Assembly: GCA_013398955.1 (NCBI GenBank)
Contig: VWPU01010337.1
Location: 62,001 to 126,000 of the forward strand
Origin: Callaeas wilsoni
Lineage: Eukaryota > Chordata > Aves > Passeriformes > Callaeidae
Length of the DNA: 64,000 bases
Reading direction: 5' to 3'
Shown here piece by piece: positions 23,201 through 35,114 of the stretch. Positions within the stretch are counted from its first letter, which is position 1, and every line of letters begins with the position of its first letter. The notes under the pieces were generated by a model. That model did no database searches. It saw nothing but the letters and a program-made list of their open reading frames with translations, and had not been told where the DNA came from. Made by a program: the position numbers and the translations under genes.

Positions 23201-25899
23201 AATGGTTTTCTTAGTTAAAAGGAAAAGACCATTCTGGAGTCCTGGCAGATTCTGGGACACACCTGCTGGGGACACACAATTGTCACCCCATTTCCCTGCC
23301 TTTGAGTGTACCTAAAACACCCACAAGAATGACCTGACCTCCTGGACACATGGGTCTGCAGGGAGGCATTCCCTGGGCTTGAGCTAGCACCAGTGGGGCG
23401 ATGGTGTGGCTAAGAGAGAGGAGGAAGACAGCGGTGGTAATTAATTAAACAAATAATTAGGTACCTACATACATCCATAAATACAAACATACATACAACC
23501 TTCCCCGAGCCTGTACAGAACCATGAAGTACGTGCAGAATCCTGGATGTTTGGCCAAGCTGAAAGCTCCGTTCAGAAACGATATGATCCTTCTCCTCTCT
23601 CAGGGCACACAGTGTTTTGTTGGGCAGACACCACACTGCTGCAATTACTCCACACTGTTGGGAGCAAATCATAGCAGGGAACAAGGACAAAGCCCCGTTG
23701 GCCACAGCTGTTCTTTTTTCTGAAGCCCATTTGACCATGAGCAGCGGATGGAAGTGTTCTCCCTGAAAAGCATCCGCTGAAGGTACAGCTCTCTGTGGGT
23801 CACCTGCTCCTCCCTGGCCTCCTGCCAGCATCCCACAGGATTTCACCTGGCTTTGCACCACACACCCTGCAAACCTGAATGACTCTGGGTTAGACACCAG
23901 GAGAGGAGGGTGACCGGGCCACAGTGAGAAGCTTTCACCATTCATGGCCAGAGGCTCTTTGCTGGAGGACCTGGTGATGCTTGGCCGGATGGAGCCAGCT
24001 TCCCAGAGCTGAGGACCAGCACATGAAAGACAGGATGAGGGGCTGAGCAGGAAAATGAGCAGGGGAGGTTTCAGGGAGTTAAACACATTAAACTTGAAAA
24101 TAATACTATCTGTGATAATAAATGTTTTGGAAAAGCCAGATGGTTTGGTTTGAAGGAGACATCAAAAAATTCCAATTTGAAAGCTCAACTGAAAGAAGTT
24201 TTTTCTATGTATGGAGTTTTTCAGAAATCTTGATTTTTACACTGATGCAGTTCACTCCTCCATCCTTTATTTTTCATAGCAATAATTTCATTCTCATTCA
24301 AAATGAGAACTGCTGAGTTTGAAGCCCCTGGTGACCCAAAGGCTGTTGCCTTCTCCCAGATGGACACTATGGAGATGTGTTTGTTGCCAGAGTTGCTATG
24401 GCTGTGTCATGCTGTGATGGTTTCACCCACGAGCCTTCACTCCTGGGGGCTCTGAGGAGGATCCCCCGAGGAGGGCAGAGCTGTGTCTGCAGTACAGGGG
24501 CGGGAAGAGAAAGAGGAATAGCGGCAGGGATCTATATGGATTCACTCTGAGATATTTTCCTGCAACCACATTCTGGCTCAAATTCCTCATAAACTTCTTT
24601 CTCCCACTGCCAATGGATGTGTTTCCTGTTCTGTCCAGTGACTTTTAATGTATCATTGAACTTACTTTTATAATGAATATAATGCGGTTTAAATATTTTA
24701 CTGTCTTACATCTTCCTCTGAACATTCGTATAGGTTTTGCTTTTGTTTCTGCTGAGAGGTCTGGTTTCCCATGGATAATGTGTCTTCTGACTCTCCTTTA
24801 TATTTTCATTTTATGCCACTGTGAGAATCAAGTGCTTTTGTTGTTAAGATGAACCTGTCATTAGTCTTTCCCAGGACTGATTAATTAATAACTGAGTTGG
24901 CTAGATGGATTAAATAAATTGAGCACCATCACCCTGCCAAAGCCAGAACTCTCAATAAACTTCATAGGAATTCCAAAGGTGATAATTTTCAGTTGTATGT
25001 TTTTGCTTCCAGCCATGCCCTAAGTGTGACTCTGAAGGAACCACAGCAGAGCTCCTCAGGAGAGATTTCCAGGCTGTCAGTGGAGAGTCAACAGCAAAAG
25101 CCAGAAAGCAATCCTCTGCGGGTGCTTGAGCAAACCCAACACATGCCTCCTCTGAGCTCTGCTCTTCTCAAACCGTGATGGGGATTTTCTCACTGAGGAG
25201 AGCCCACACGGACTGTATCCTGGGAAGGACACGTGCTGCCCCGCAGGGATGCCCACTCCCAGTGGGATTCCCGTGACCCAGAGGGGCCAGCATGGCAAGC
25301 TCCGGGCTCAGCGTTCCTGCTGAGTGATAGTTTCTAAAGGGACAACAAAAAGTGAACGGCTTTCTTAGGGTGTTCTGAGCCGGATCGGCTCCATAGGACA
25401 CAGCAGGAGCAAGGGGGCCTGGGACCCCAGAGCTGGGCAGGAGCGTTGTCCAGCCGGGTTGGGACAGCCCGGGCAGGCTGGGACAGCTGCTGCACTGGTG
25501 CCGTGCGCCCGGCTCAGTCCCTGAGAGCTGGCATCAAGAGGGACATCTGCTATGCCAGCCTCAGGAGTATGATTGGTGTTCCTTCAGTGACCTTCCACTC
25601 CCAGGCCTGGTTTAACACCTTCCCTGCCAAGCCTTATATGCCTGCAGCTCACTTCACCCCACATTTAACATCAGTTCAGGGACTTGACAGAGAGATGTTG
25701 AGCTGGAAAGCTCAGCCATATTTCCCAGCTATTTCAGTTGGTCTAACGAAGAATGTTACCTTGTCCTACAGACCTGCACCTTTGCTGGCCCCAGGCGCTC
25801 ACGGCAGAAGGAAGGACACTGGTGAGGACATCTGAAACCAGAACACTTTCCAAAGAAGCTCCTTGCTCTTCCAGTTTTTGTGGCTCAGTCTTGGGCAGC
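17263..25899. other. 8.6-kb stretch without recognisable CR1
   Basis: This is the longest interval in the window with no CR1 copy I can recognise. It has GC-richer parts (17.6-18.6 and 21.2-21.7 kb) and AT-rich, CpG-poor parts (19.0-19.4, 22.9-23.2 and 24.5-25.0 kb). Open frames of up to about 200 codons occur around 21.1-21.7 and 23.5-24.1 kb, overlapping on both strands without recognisable domains. Selection against insertions is possible, but so is chance. Confidence 0.45.
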
Positions 25900-26156
25900 A
25901 AGCAACAGGTCAAGGGATAGTGGCCTCAGATTGTACCAGGGGAAGTTTTGGTTGGATACCACGCAAAATTTCCTCAGCGTTGTCCAGCCCTGGCACAGCT
26001 GCCCAGGGCAGGGGTGGAGCCCCCATCCCTGGAAAGGTTTAAAAGCCGTGTGGATGTGGCACTTAGGGACACGGATTTGTGGTGGCCTTGGCAGTGCTGG
26101 GGGATGGTCTTAAAGGGTCTTTTCCAACCTAAACATTTCTCTGATTTTGTGATTCC
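25900..26156 (+). mobile_element. CR1 LINE, 3' end copy (second 3' group)
   Basis: It starts near 'agcaacaggtcaagggatagtggcctcag'. It continues through 'ttggttggatacca', 'tccctggaaaggtttaaaagccgtgtggatgtggcactt' and 'ccttggcagtgctggggga' to TTTTCCAACCTAAACATTTCTCTGA. The 'tttaaaagccgtgtggatg' and 'CCAACCTAAA' wording differs from the copies at 8, 13 and 17 kb and matches those at 55.8 and 60.5 kb. Confidence 0.95.
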
Positions 26157-27527
26157 ACCCTGCCCGCACCGCCCCTGCCACTGCCGGCAGCTGTCACCCA
26201 CACTCTGCTCCTGGGAAACATCGGAGGCAGTGAAGATATCCCGCACTTCTCTCTCACACACATAAAAATATTTCTTCCTCTTCCAATAGCAAAATTAAAG
26301 AAAATCAAGTTTCTGTGAAAACCTCACAAAGAGAAAGATGAAAATCACAGAAAACTCATTAGAAAACACATTAGAAAACAAATCTTATTCAGCCTCATCT
26401 GCATTTAACATTTTAAACTTGGTATTTTTAATATGCTTAAGGGCACAGTTCATTTAGATTTAAGGTAAACACTTTGCTAAATATCAAACATTAATAGAAT
26501 TTTTGTAAAAATATTGGTTTGATGCTAGTTGCAGACTATGTGTTTTTATAGATAGAGGTGCAAGCCTTGATATGCATAATTACCCTGCAGAAAGTTTTAA
26601 ATTATGAAGCAATTGAAAAAAATGCATCAAGTTAAATAATTATATGTAAAATAAAATTAAAGAAATGAATGGTTCATTATCTCTTTTAAAAGCTGTTCTT
26701 TTTTCTCCAGGAATGAATGTTTTTGATCCTAAGTGCACCCTGGTAGAAATAAAGTGCTCTTGCTCTCGTCCATGACACATGGCTTCTCTTCCAGCTCCAC
26801 AAATCTCCATGAGGGTGCAGTGGAAGGGGGTGTTTGTAACGCCAAGGTTGGATTTAAGGAGTGTGTGTGTGTGCTGCTTCCCCTGCGAGCAAGCTTTAAA
26901 TCTCCTGTGATCAAACAGAATACTCCAACCCACTCTGCCATATTTCTGCTATGGATGGGAACCAATTCATCCCTGCAAGCTTATTCCTTCTTCTCTCAAA
27001 CAAAACAGACACGACTAGAGGGTAAAGAAAACACAAGACAATGCCACCAGTGAGTGAAAAGAGGAGTGCGAGGGGTGTTGGGCTCAGCAGATGCTCCCTG
27101 CACGGTTGGCCATCGTTCGCTGCCTGACTCACTCATTGACATTCAAGTTTACAACCAGGAGAGCATCAGTGCTGCAGGCAGGAAGCTGGAGAAACGTTCA
27201 AATAACCATATCAGGAGGAGAGTTTAGGAAAAAATCTTGTGCAATTAAAAAAAAAGAAAATCTTCCAAGTGGCAATGAAAGTTGCCTGTGGAAAATCAGA
27301 GCGTTCTTCCTTTTTATAGCAGAAGAGAAAGCTGGAAGCTTTGGAGTTGTGGTCACTTGAAGTGACTTTGATATCTGGCCTGCTCTCAGTGGGACATTGG
27401 GCTGGAGACCCTACAAGTGCCCTCCTTCCTACACTGTTCCCCCACGCTGTGGTTACATGCCTGTCCATCCCAGCAGGGCCAAGGGGAGGGCAGGATCTCA
27501 GCAGGGATCTGGTTGGGCCTTTTTCAG
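26157..27527. other. Gene-free stretch, AT-rich at left
   Basis: 26,270-26,660 is AT-rich and CpG-poor with an octamer-like word TATGCATAATTA (26,571-26,582), a composition seen in conserved noncoding elements. A short GT run lies at 26,861-26,873. No exon could be supported. Confidence 0.5.
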
Positions 27528-27637
27528 GTGCAGCTGGGCAGGGTGCTGGGCCATCCCATCTAGACCATGCTTTGGCCAGGTAAGGTTGGGCCAGGTGATC
27601 TCTGAGGTCCCTCCCAACCTGAGACTCTGTGATTCTC
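27528..27637 (+). mobile_element. CR1-type LINE, 3' terminal fragment
   Basis: 'gcagggtgctgggccatcccatctagaccatgctttggccagg' is followed by 'ccaggtgatctctgaggtccctcccaacctgagactctgtgattc'. The last part is the CR1 terminal block and tail. The left part differs from the other copies, so this is a further 3' end variant. Confidence 0.82.
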
Positions 27638-30270
27638 CGGTTTCTTGAGCAACAGCAACTTTGGCTGCAATTTCATGTTCTGTTTCTTCTGCAGTGGAAG
27701 CAGAGAACTTTTTTGGGAGCTGAAGGTTTCAGTCTTTTAAACCCCAGGGATTATTTTGAAATCAAAAACCAAAAGAGTCCCTTGCTTCTGTCATAATAAC
27801 AGTAAAATTTCAGGTTCTTTCTCTTATCCTGCAAGCTCTGCTGTATTTGCTGTTACTGTAGCCGGTCATGTGGACAGTGACCAGTCTGATAAGTATTAGC
27901 ATTTCTTTGGGGAAAAGATGGCTTTAATAATCAATTATCTACAGATTTTCGTGTCCTCTGTACTCAAATTAACTCCCCTGCCTTTTTAGGGGCCCTTCTC
28001 CTGGACAGTCCATTTCCTGCCTTGAGGTCTGTCCCTGCTCCATGCCCACACTGAGACAGAAATCACATGTCTCTCATCTGGTTTTTCTTCCCAGCCCCAT
28101 CAGACAATTCTCTTGCATGTTCTGTCTAGCCAAGAAAACCTGTTTTACTGAAAAGTTTTAAATCTCTTCTTGCAGAGATCTTTTAAGATTAATTAAATAA
28201 TTGTGCTTTGCCTATGTTTCTGCCAGTTTATCTGTAAAAATCTGCTATGTGTATGTTATCTCTCCATGTTTTCTTTCTGCTTTTCATCTGGTCCTCCTGC
28301 AGAGCTGCACAGGAGGGAATCCTCCACTGCCAGGAACTCGGAGCCACTGTGAGGACACATAACCCAGGTCTGCTGGCTCACTGCATCCCTGGGATGAAAT
28401 TCCTAGTCTTCCTCCAGCTTTGCTCTGCAGCTGGGGATGGACTAATGGGAAAATTTGATGTCTGGAGACAAACATAGCCAAGGAAGCTGAGAGCAGGATG
28501 CACATTGGACACCCGTGGACCTCTGTGCGCCCAGTGGCATTGGGATTTGCTGCGGCAGTTCTCGCCTGCAGTAACACTTCTGCAAGTGTTGCTTTTGAGC
28601 CATGCTGGTGATGAGATTCCTTTTGTTCAGCTTCTTTCTCCTGGTTTGTTTTGAGGACAGTGGTGTCCTTCACGGGCTGGAGGGTCCTTCCCAGTTCCTC
28701 TCTGCTGTGTGTCCCCACCTCTGCCTCAGCAGAGCCCGGCTAGTGCAGGGGATCCGGCCAAAGCCCGAAATGAGCTGCCACCCCAGTGTGATTTCCTGCT
28801 CCTGAAATGGTGGGCTGGGAGTTGTGTCTTTGTCACCATCTTCACTGCATTTGATTCGTTACTGATGCTGCTCCTGTGCCGAGCACACGCTGCACTGATC
28901 TGTCCGTGCACGTGGGGGCTGAGCCCTTCAGCCCCGCTTGGCAGGTTTAGGTCAGCGCCTGCCCCGCCACGGCTGTTCATGGACGGTGCTGAGTCCCACC
29001 AGCCGCTGCTCTCCACGGAGGATCTCCCATGCACACTGTGCAGCCTCACAGGCCATCGTCCTGCAGAGCCGTCTTCCAGCTCCCGAGTCTCTGCAAATGC
29101 GGAGTTCTCTTTCCCAGCGCGATCTGCGGCGCTGAGTTTTGTATCTCAGCAAAGAGATACAAAATGGGTGGGTGCTGCAGGTGTCAGGTGTTGCGGTGGG
29201 GCGGCTGAGCTGCAGAGCTCAAGCAGCATTGCCCCACATACACTGGGAAGCCCAGGAGTCTCTCTGTTCCATCCTGCCCTTTTTAGCCCAGTGTCAGGAT
29301 AAGCCCTTCTGCCGACATCCCAGATGCCGCCTGCACCTGCCCCCGCTCAGGGCTGGCCCCCATCCCTGTCCTGGTGCCTGCTGCCACACCCCGCCTCTGG
29401 CCATGGATGTTTGGCTGGGGGCACTTCTGCAGGTGGGACTTGGACTACCCTCCTGAGGTGTTGTGTGCTTCACTTCTGCCTCAGTTATGCCACTGCCTTT
29501 TCCCACCGGCTTCGTATGATCAGTTAGACCAGTTTTGCAGCATTTCTTTGGAGTTTGATGCTATTAACTGTTGGTCCATCAATGCGTCATCTGTATCTGT
29601 AAAATCTGCTTTAGGTATTGACTGTCCCTGGGTTACTCACATGGTGCTTATCTCAGTGAATCCTTCACTTGTGCCATGGAAATAAAAAACTTTGATATTT
29701 ATATGAAAATACTTTTGTTTAGAAAACAATCGCGATTTACAGCTCAAACAGGCTTTCTCGATTCCTATTTAAATTTATGACTCCTTTCTAGAAGTGCCTT
29801 CTGGGGACATTGCTGTCTCTTTCAGTGCATCTTCATGCTCTGAATACATAATTTAGTATGAGATCCTTCCCAACGATATCCCCCCAGCAGCTGGAGAATT
29901 GAAGATGCTTGCAAAGATTTGAGTTTGAAATGTTTAACTGTCATTAATTTGCAGGTTACAGTCAGAGAGCTTTGTAGATTGTAATGTGTGATGCAATTAC
30001 ACTCTGCTAATGTAATATATCTAATTTTTTGAATAGATGATTTGTCTTCATATTTCCAGTGCTCAAAGAGAGATTTATAATCCAAAATGCTAACTCAGGT
30101 GGGATAATTTACTGCTATGGTTACAGTGGGAACATCCTCTGCCCAGACTTTCCTTTTTGCTGGATTTCACTTGGTCAAGCAGAGAGAATGAGTCGCTGTG
30201 TTCTACGTTAACAGGGTATTTTATTATTTAGAGGCACAGTCCTATCTCTGCTTGCAGGAACACTTTAATG
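27638..30270. other. Gene-free stretch with a perfect hairpin
   Basis: 28.7-29.4 kb is GC-richer with moderate CpG. A perfect 11-bp inverted repeat lies at 29,137-29,164 (see findings). 29.7-30.1 kb is AT-rich. Open frames around 28.7-29.5 kb overlap on both strands and carry no recognised domain. Confidence 0.45.
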
Positions 30271-30329
30271 TCACAGACTGGTTTGCATTAGAAGGGACCT
30301 TAAAGACCATTCAGTTCCAGCCTCTGCCA
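30271..30329 (-). mobile_element. CR1 LINE, short 3' fragment
   Basis: Fifty-nine bases: 'cacagactggtttgcattagaagggaccttaaagaccattcagttccagcc'. This is the reverse complement of the CR1 end, with the tail at the left. It is clearly diverged and therefore old. Confidence 0.8.
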
Positions 30330-31770
30330 ATGCATACATTGCATCAACCTCTCTGTTACAGACAACAAATACTCAAGTTCACTCACAAGTTCACTCACAT
30401 TAACTTGCATAAAATTAAAAATTCAAAATCATCTATTAAGTGTCTTTTATTTAACAGCTATACTTCAAACTGTCAGATGTGGCTGCACTAAGAACTCGGA
30501 GCGTAACCAGTGCTGCCAGAGAACCCCACACAAGTCCAGTGGCTGGGGGTCTCTGGTTCTTAACACGGGTGATGCACTGGTTTCTCACCCACATGACCAC
30601 ATGCTTGGTGGAGGAATCACCGGCTTTGGTCTGTAGGATCTGACCCCTGTCCTTCGAGGCGTTTGCTCAAACAGGATGAAGACTTGGCTGGGAAGTGATT
30701 CACTAACTGTGGCTGTGATGAGTCCATGGCATGAGCTGGCAGTGGAACCCTTCCAAAGACACATGATTTATAACTTACAGAAGCACCAGAGCTGAGAACT
30801 TAGAAATGCACCATTTCTGAAAGCTTTTATCCTAAAACACTTTTCTTCTGTGACAGAGGGGTTGCCTTGCACTGGTGGTGGCTGAGCAGAAGGGAATAGT
30901 GTCAGCTGCCTCCCCAGAGACACATAGGATCTTCCAAGCCCTCAGGGAGGCTCAGCCCTTTTTTCTCCTTCTGAGAGCCTTAGGACTGCTAGGTGCAGCT
31001 CAATATCAGGCATTCAGGTCTATCTCTGATTTGCATAAGAAGTTCAGAGATAATTCAATAAACGCCACCACAACCTCAGAAAAACTTGTTGAGGTTTAAT
31101 TGGATAGAACAATAATTTTATCTGCTGTTCATTGTATTAAATGTTCCAGTAGTGTATTTATTTTTAGTGGAAGGAATTAATTTTGTAATTATTAGCGTTG
31201 GTTTCTTCTGGAAGCTCTGAATATATTACCTGCTCTGTTTGTGCCTTTTAGCATCATTGTGTTCCAGATAGTTCTGGACTCTGTGTATTGCTCCTATTAA
31301 ATCGGATTTGACACGGTGCTGGGAATCAATCCGCAGTTAAAAAAGGGTTAATTGCTCTGTTTGTCTCTCCCCGTGGCTGCTGGGGAGGATCCCCTGGCAC
31401 AAGCGGCTGGAGTGGCGCTGCAGCTGTAACACGCTCCTCTGCATGCCCTTGTCCCAGCTGTGACACACTCCTCTGCATGCCCTTGTCCCGGTGGTGACCC
31501 AAGCTCACGCTTCGCCGGCGTTGGTTTTGTCCCGGAGCACTGGGATGCTGTTCCTGGTGCTGTCACAGAGGGTGGCGTGCCTGGTCCAGTCCCATGGGAT
31601 GGCATGGAGGTTCCTCCTCTCCAGTCCAGTGGTACAGCAAGCTCTCCTGTTGAACTGGTGCATCCCAGTAAGACCTATTGGAGACAGAGTTCAAAACATT
31701 CCTGGAGAAAATGGGAGGAAAAGAGATGAGCTTTCCTTGCAGCAGCTCAGGGGTCTGTGGGGTTGACACA
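30330..31770. other. Gene-free stretch with an AT-rich core
   Basis: A 12-bp motif is tandemly duplicated at 30,374-30,397 (caagttcactca twice). 31,090-31,340 is AT-rich and contains an inverted pair of ACAAT/ATTGT words and several TAATTA-like words, a conserved-element-like composition. A 34-bp tandem duplication lies at 31,421-31,488. Confidence 0.5.
31421..31488. repeat. Two-copy 34-bp tandem duplication
   Basis: Copies at 31,421-31,454 and 31,455-31,488 differ at only two positions (gtaacacgc versus gtgacacac). A partial third start (cggtggtgac) follows. This is a short minisatellite or a recent local duplication. Confidence 0.9.
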
Positions 31771-31991
31771 ATCATGAAATAGCCTGAGCTGGGAGGGACC
31801 CACAAGGATCATCCAGTCCAACCCCTGTCCCTGCACAGACACCCCAACAACCCCACCCTGCGCATCCCCAAACGCTCCTGGAGCTCCGGCAGCCTCGGGG
31901 CCGGGACCATTCCCTGGGGAGCCTGGGCAGTGCCCAGCACCTCTGGAGGAAGAACCTTTCCCTGATCTCCAGCCTGAGCCTCCCTGGCCCA
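31771..31991 (-). mobile_element. CR1 LINE, 3' end copy (third 3' group)
   Basis: The left end is the reversed tail 'atcatgaaatagcc', then 'gctgggagggacccacaaggatcatcc' and 'ctcctggagctccggcagcctcggggccgggacc'. It continues to 'gaagaacctttccctgatctccagcctgagcctccctggcccag'. After 31,991 the sequence no longer follows CR1. The same wording recurs at 36.2 kb. Confidence 0.93.
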
Positions 31992-33895
31992 GTCTCAAGC
32001 AATTTGGGGCAGATATTTTCTTTGAGGGAAAGGACCAATTCCTCCTTGCTCGGGTATGGCAGGGGCTGGGCTCGCCCTCCCTGGGGCCCTTGGCTGTGTC
32101 ACTGAGACCGGGCTGTGCCCAGCACGCCGCACAGCTCCACAGCTGCTCTTCCCATCATCGCTTACCAAGCGCAAGTTACGATGGGCTACTGTTCTTATCA
32201 TTATTATCACACCGTGGGTGGGACTGAATCTGTCAGAACAGATGACCTTCCTTATTAATCACCTCATAGCCAATATTCTGGAATCACGGCATCTAAGAGA
32301 TTATCTTTGCACTTAACACATCCTTGCTGTAATTTTATTGTGGCTGTGGTAGTCCACGACACTTGTTAATGATAACTAGTAATGTTTAAATATGATTGGT
32401 TAAATATTTTATACAACACTTAAATATTTTTAATCAGCATTTTAATAGTAAACAATATTTTAAATGTATTCACTGCTCCTGCTAATCACTTCAAACCTAA
32501 AAGTTGATTTTTCCTTGATGTGAGAGTTTCACCATTTCCAATTCCAGGAGAAGGAACCACACTGCTGGGGAAGTTCTTCCCTCTGTGAGCCCCATTTTAT
32601 TATTGGTTTGTTATGGTTGTGTTATTATTTCCATCAAAACACCCTTGGAGGTAAATCACAGCCACTGACACACCACTGAGTGTTGAATCTAAAGGTCATG
32701 TGAACAAACACCCCCTGGCACTGGTGCACATTCCTCAATGCAAGAGACTCCTCACCCTCTAAACGATTATAATATTTAACATCACATCACATTTTGGAAT
32801 GAAAAATCTTGATCTTCTTGGTCACAAGTCATTATCAATCAGTATTATATTTTTTATATTATCTTCTTTTCCTATCCCTATTTAGCAGAGGAATTATTTC
32901 TGAGGATCACAGGTTTTCCCAAGGGTTTTCCAGGATAAAGCCAGCCAACCCTGTGGACTGGAGCCATTTGCAGAGTGCAGAAAGAAAGGGGAGGCAGCTG
33001 CCCAAGCAGAAGGTTTGCAATATCCTCCCTGCCAAAGCCTGCATTACACAGTAACAATATTTCAAACAAAGAGAAATTTAAATAAAAATAAGAGGTCCAA
33101 TGAGAACAGTTTAGAAAATATAATTTTCATACGGACTCCTTGTTTTCTGACAGAATTTTGAAGTCTCTTAGAAGGTTTGTTTATGTGGCAGAACCTGAGG
33201 CACCCACCCGCTGCTTTCCCTGGATATGAATCGGCCCCAGAAGCGGACAAAAGGGCAGCCCGTGTTTTCCCCAAATTACACACTTTGCTTTAGTTTTTTT
33301 CTTCTCTCTTCTACTAAATCTTTTTCCTTCTCCCTCTTCACCTGCTTTTTTCTTCCTTTCCCCACTTCCTTGTCCCCTCTTAGCTCAGAGGCCTTCATGC
33401 ACCGGCTCAGATGCACGTGCTGCTCTTTGGTGTCTTTCCAGGAGTGTTACCTATGGCTCAGTCCCCGGAGCTGCAGAGCAGGGGGACCGTTAGGAAAAAA
33501 CCTCTGAGAGAAGCACAGAATGCACAAAGCCATTTGCTGGGGGAATTTGGTCCTGGGCAGAGGCTCTCCCAGCTCATGCAGTGACAGGCGCTGGCATCGT
33601 GTCCCTCTCTGCCCTCCCTTCCCAAGGAGCATCCTGCCTCCTCTTCAACATGGAGGAAGCAGAATCTGTGAGAATACCCCAAAACTACCTGCCAGCACCT
33701 GCTGGCTGTCTGAATCATTCTCCCCAGCCACCGGCTGGCCAGACACGCAGAGCTCTGCGTCCTGGGTATCTCCTCACAGACCTGTGAAACCAGAGAGCGT
33801 TTTAAGCACAGCTCAGTAAATGCACAGAGCAATGAAACAGCCACAGATCCAGCTGTTCCAGCTCCTCTCCTGCTGCTGCTCCCGAGAAGAGTGCG

Positions 33896-33915
33896 CACAC
33901 ACACACACACACACA
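33896..33915. repeat. (CA)10 microsatellite
   Basis: Ten uninterrupted CA units, preceded by gtgcg. It is long enough to be mildly polymorphic. Confidence 0.95.
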
Positions 33916-34962
33916 GTCACTGATCTGCAGTGGCTGATGTCTGCAAAAAGCCTCCAGCCTTCCTGCATCCAGCTGTGCCCTCCCTTCCCATTATGAATCC
34001 TGCTACTTCTGCCAGTAGCTTTTAGCCATGATTTTGGCCTATTTTGCTCTCCCTCCTGCCCTCCCTATGGATCTCGTGCCTGCCGGCAGCGTGTGGAAGC
34101 TCCAGGCTGCACTGTGCAGCATCATTACGGTCCCACTCCTGTCCCCAGACAAGCCAGCGGTTTGGCACGGACACACTCCAAATCCGCCTGGGCAGCAGCG
34201 CTGCAGCAGGCCCTGTCCCCTCAGCACCCGGCCAGGGGGCTGTGCTGTCTCTGAGACAGCAGCCCCAGCGCCGTGGCACGGGGACCCCCGCCGGGGGGCA
34301 CGGAGGTGGGGGTGACAGGGCTGCGGCTATCCCTGAGTGCTCTGCCCACCAGAGACCAGCCAAGCACAGCCTCATGGCCCCACAGCCCTGGCTCCAGCAC
34401 ACCGGCCCTTCTGCGATGAGTCTCCATCTAAGACCCTCTCCCCAGTTTAGAGCAGATGCCTTCATTATGTAAGTATTTGCCCCAAATGATCCTGTATTTT
34501 AAAAAGAGCCCTGAAGTCCTCTGGAGATGTGCCTGACTCCAGAGCTGCGGCTGCCCGACCGTGTCTGGGACACCCAGCGAGTGGGAAACCCGGTGGGCAA
34601 AGCCCCTCTGAGGTGAGCGGTCGGTGTGGGAGCTCAGGCATTTACACACTCCTACTGAATTTTTTATTTTTGTACTTCTGATATGAAGCGATCAATGAAA
34701 ATAGCACTGATAGCACTCATTTGGAAATATGGAACATGCACATGAAAATGAATGCAAAATAAGTTTGTTAATATCAGTGTTATTACAATGAATACTTAAT
34801 TAACTCATCATAGCAGCACACTTGCAGAGAAGTGTTCTCACTGATGATAAAGTGCTAAATCTCCAAATGAACACCTACAGACACATGTATGACAGCACAG
34901 CAACAAACAAGGAATCAATTGTCTTGCATTTATAAAAAGGAACTCTTTCAAATAAGAAAAAT

Positions 34963-34982
34963 AAAAAAAAAAAAAAAAAAAA
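34963..34982. repeat. Poly(A) run, 20 bases
   Basis: Twenty consecutive A residues, preceded by A-rich sequence (aataagaaaaat) and followed within 25 bases by a plus-strand CR1 fragment. CR1 itself does not end in poly(A), so the run is either pre-existing A-rich target DNA or the trace of another retrocopy. Confidence 0.95.
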
Positions 34983-35006
34983 GCAGCAGCTGTTTTCTCT
35001 GTCTCT

Positions 35007-35114
35007 GAGCAATCTGGTCTAGTAGAAGGTGTCCCTGCCCATGGCAGGGGGTTGGAATGAGATAGTCTTTAAGGTCTTTTCCAACCCAAACCAGTCTGTG
35101 ATTCTGTGATTCTA
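35007..35114 (+). mobile_element. CR1 LINE, 3' terminal fragment
   Basis: 'gagcaatctggtctagtagaagg', then 'gtgtccctgcccatggcagggggttgg', 'tttaaggtcttttccaacccaaacc' and a well-preserved tail AGTCTGTGATTCTGTGATTCTA. The intact double octamer suggests it is younger than most copies here. Confidence 0.95.

Larger units (their letters stand above)
31992..35006. other. Gene-free stretch with simple repeats
   Basis: 32.3-32.5 and 34.66-34.94 kb are AT-rich and CpG-poor. 33,291-33,383 is a long pyrimidine-rich tract ending in a splice-acceptor-like CTTAG. 34.0-34.4 kb is GC-rich with scattered CpG. A CA repeat and a poly(A) run are listed separately. No gene could be supported. Confidence 0.45.

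Noticed and set aside
26861..26873. Short (GT)n run
   Set aside because: Only about six units, below a useful microsatellite length.
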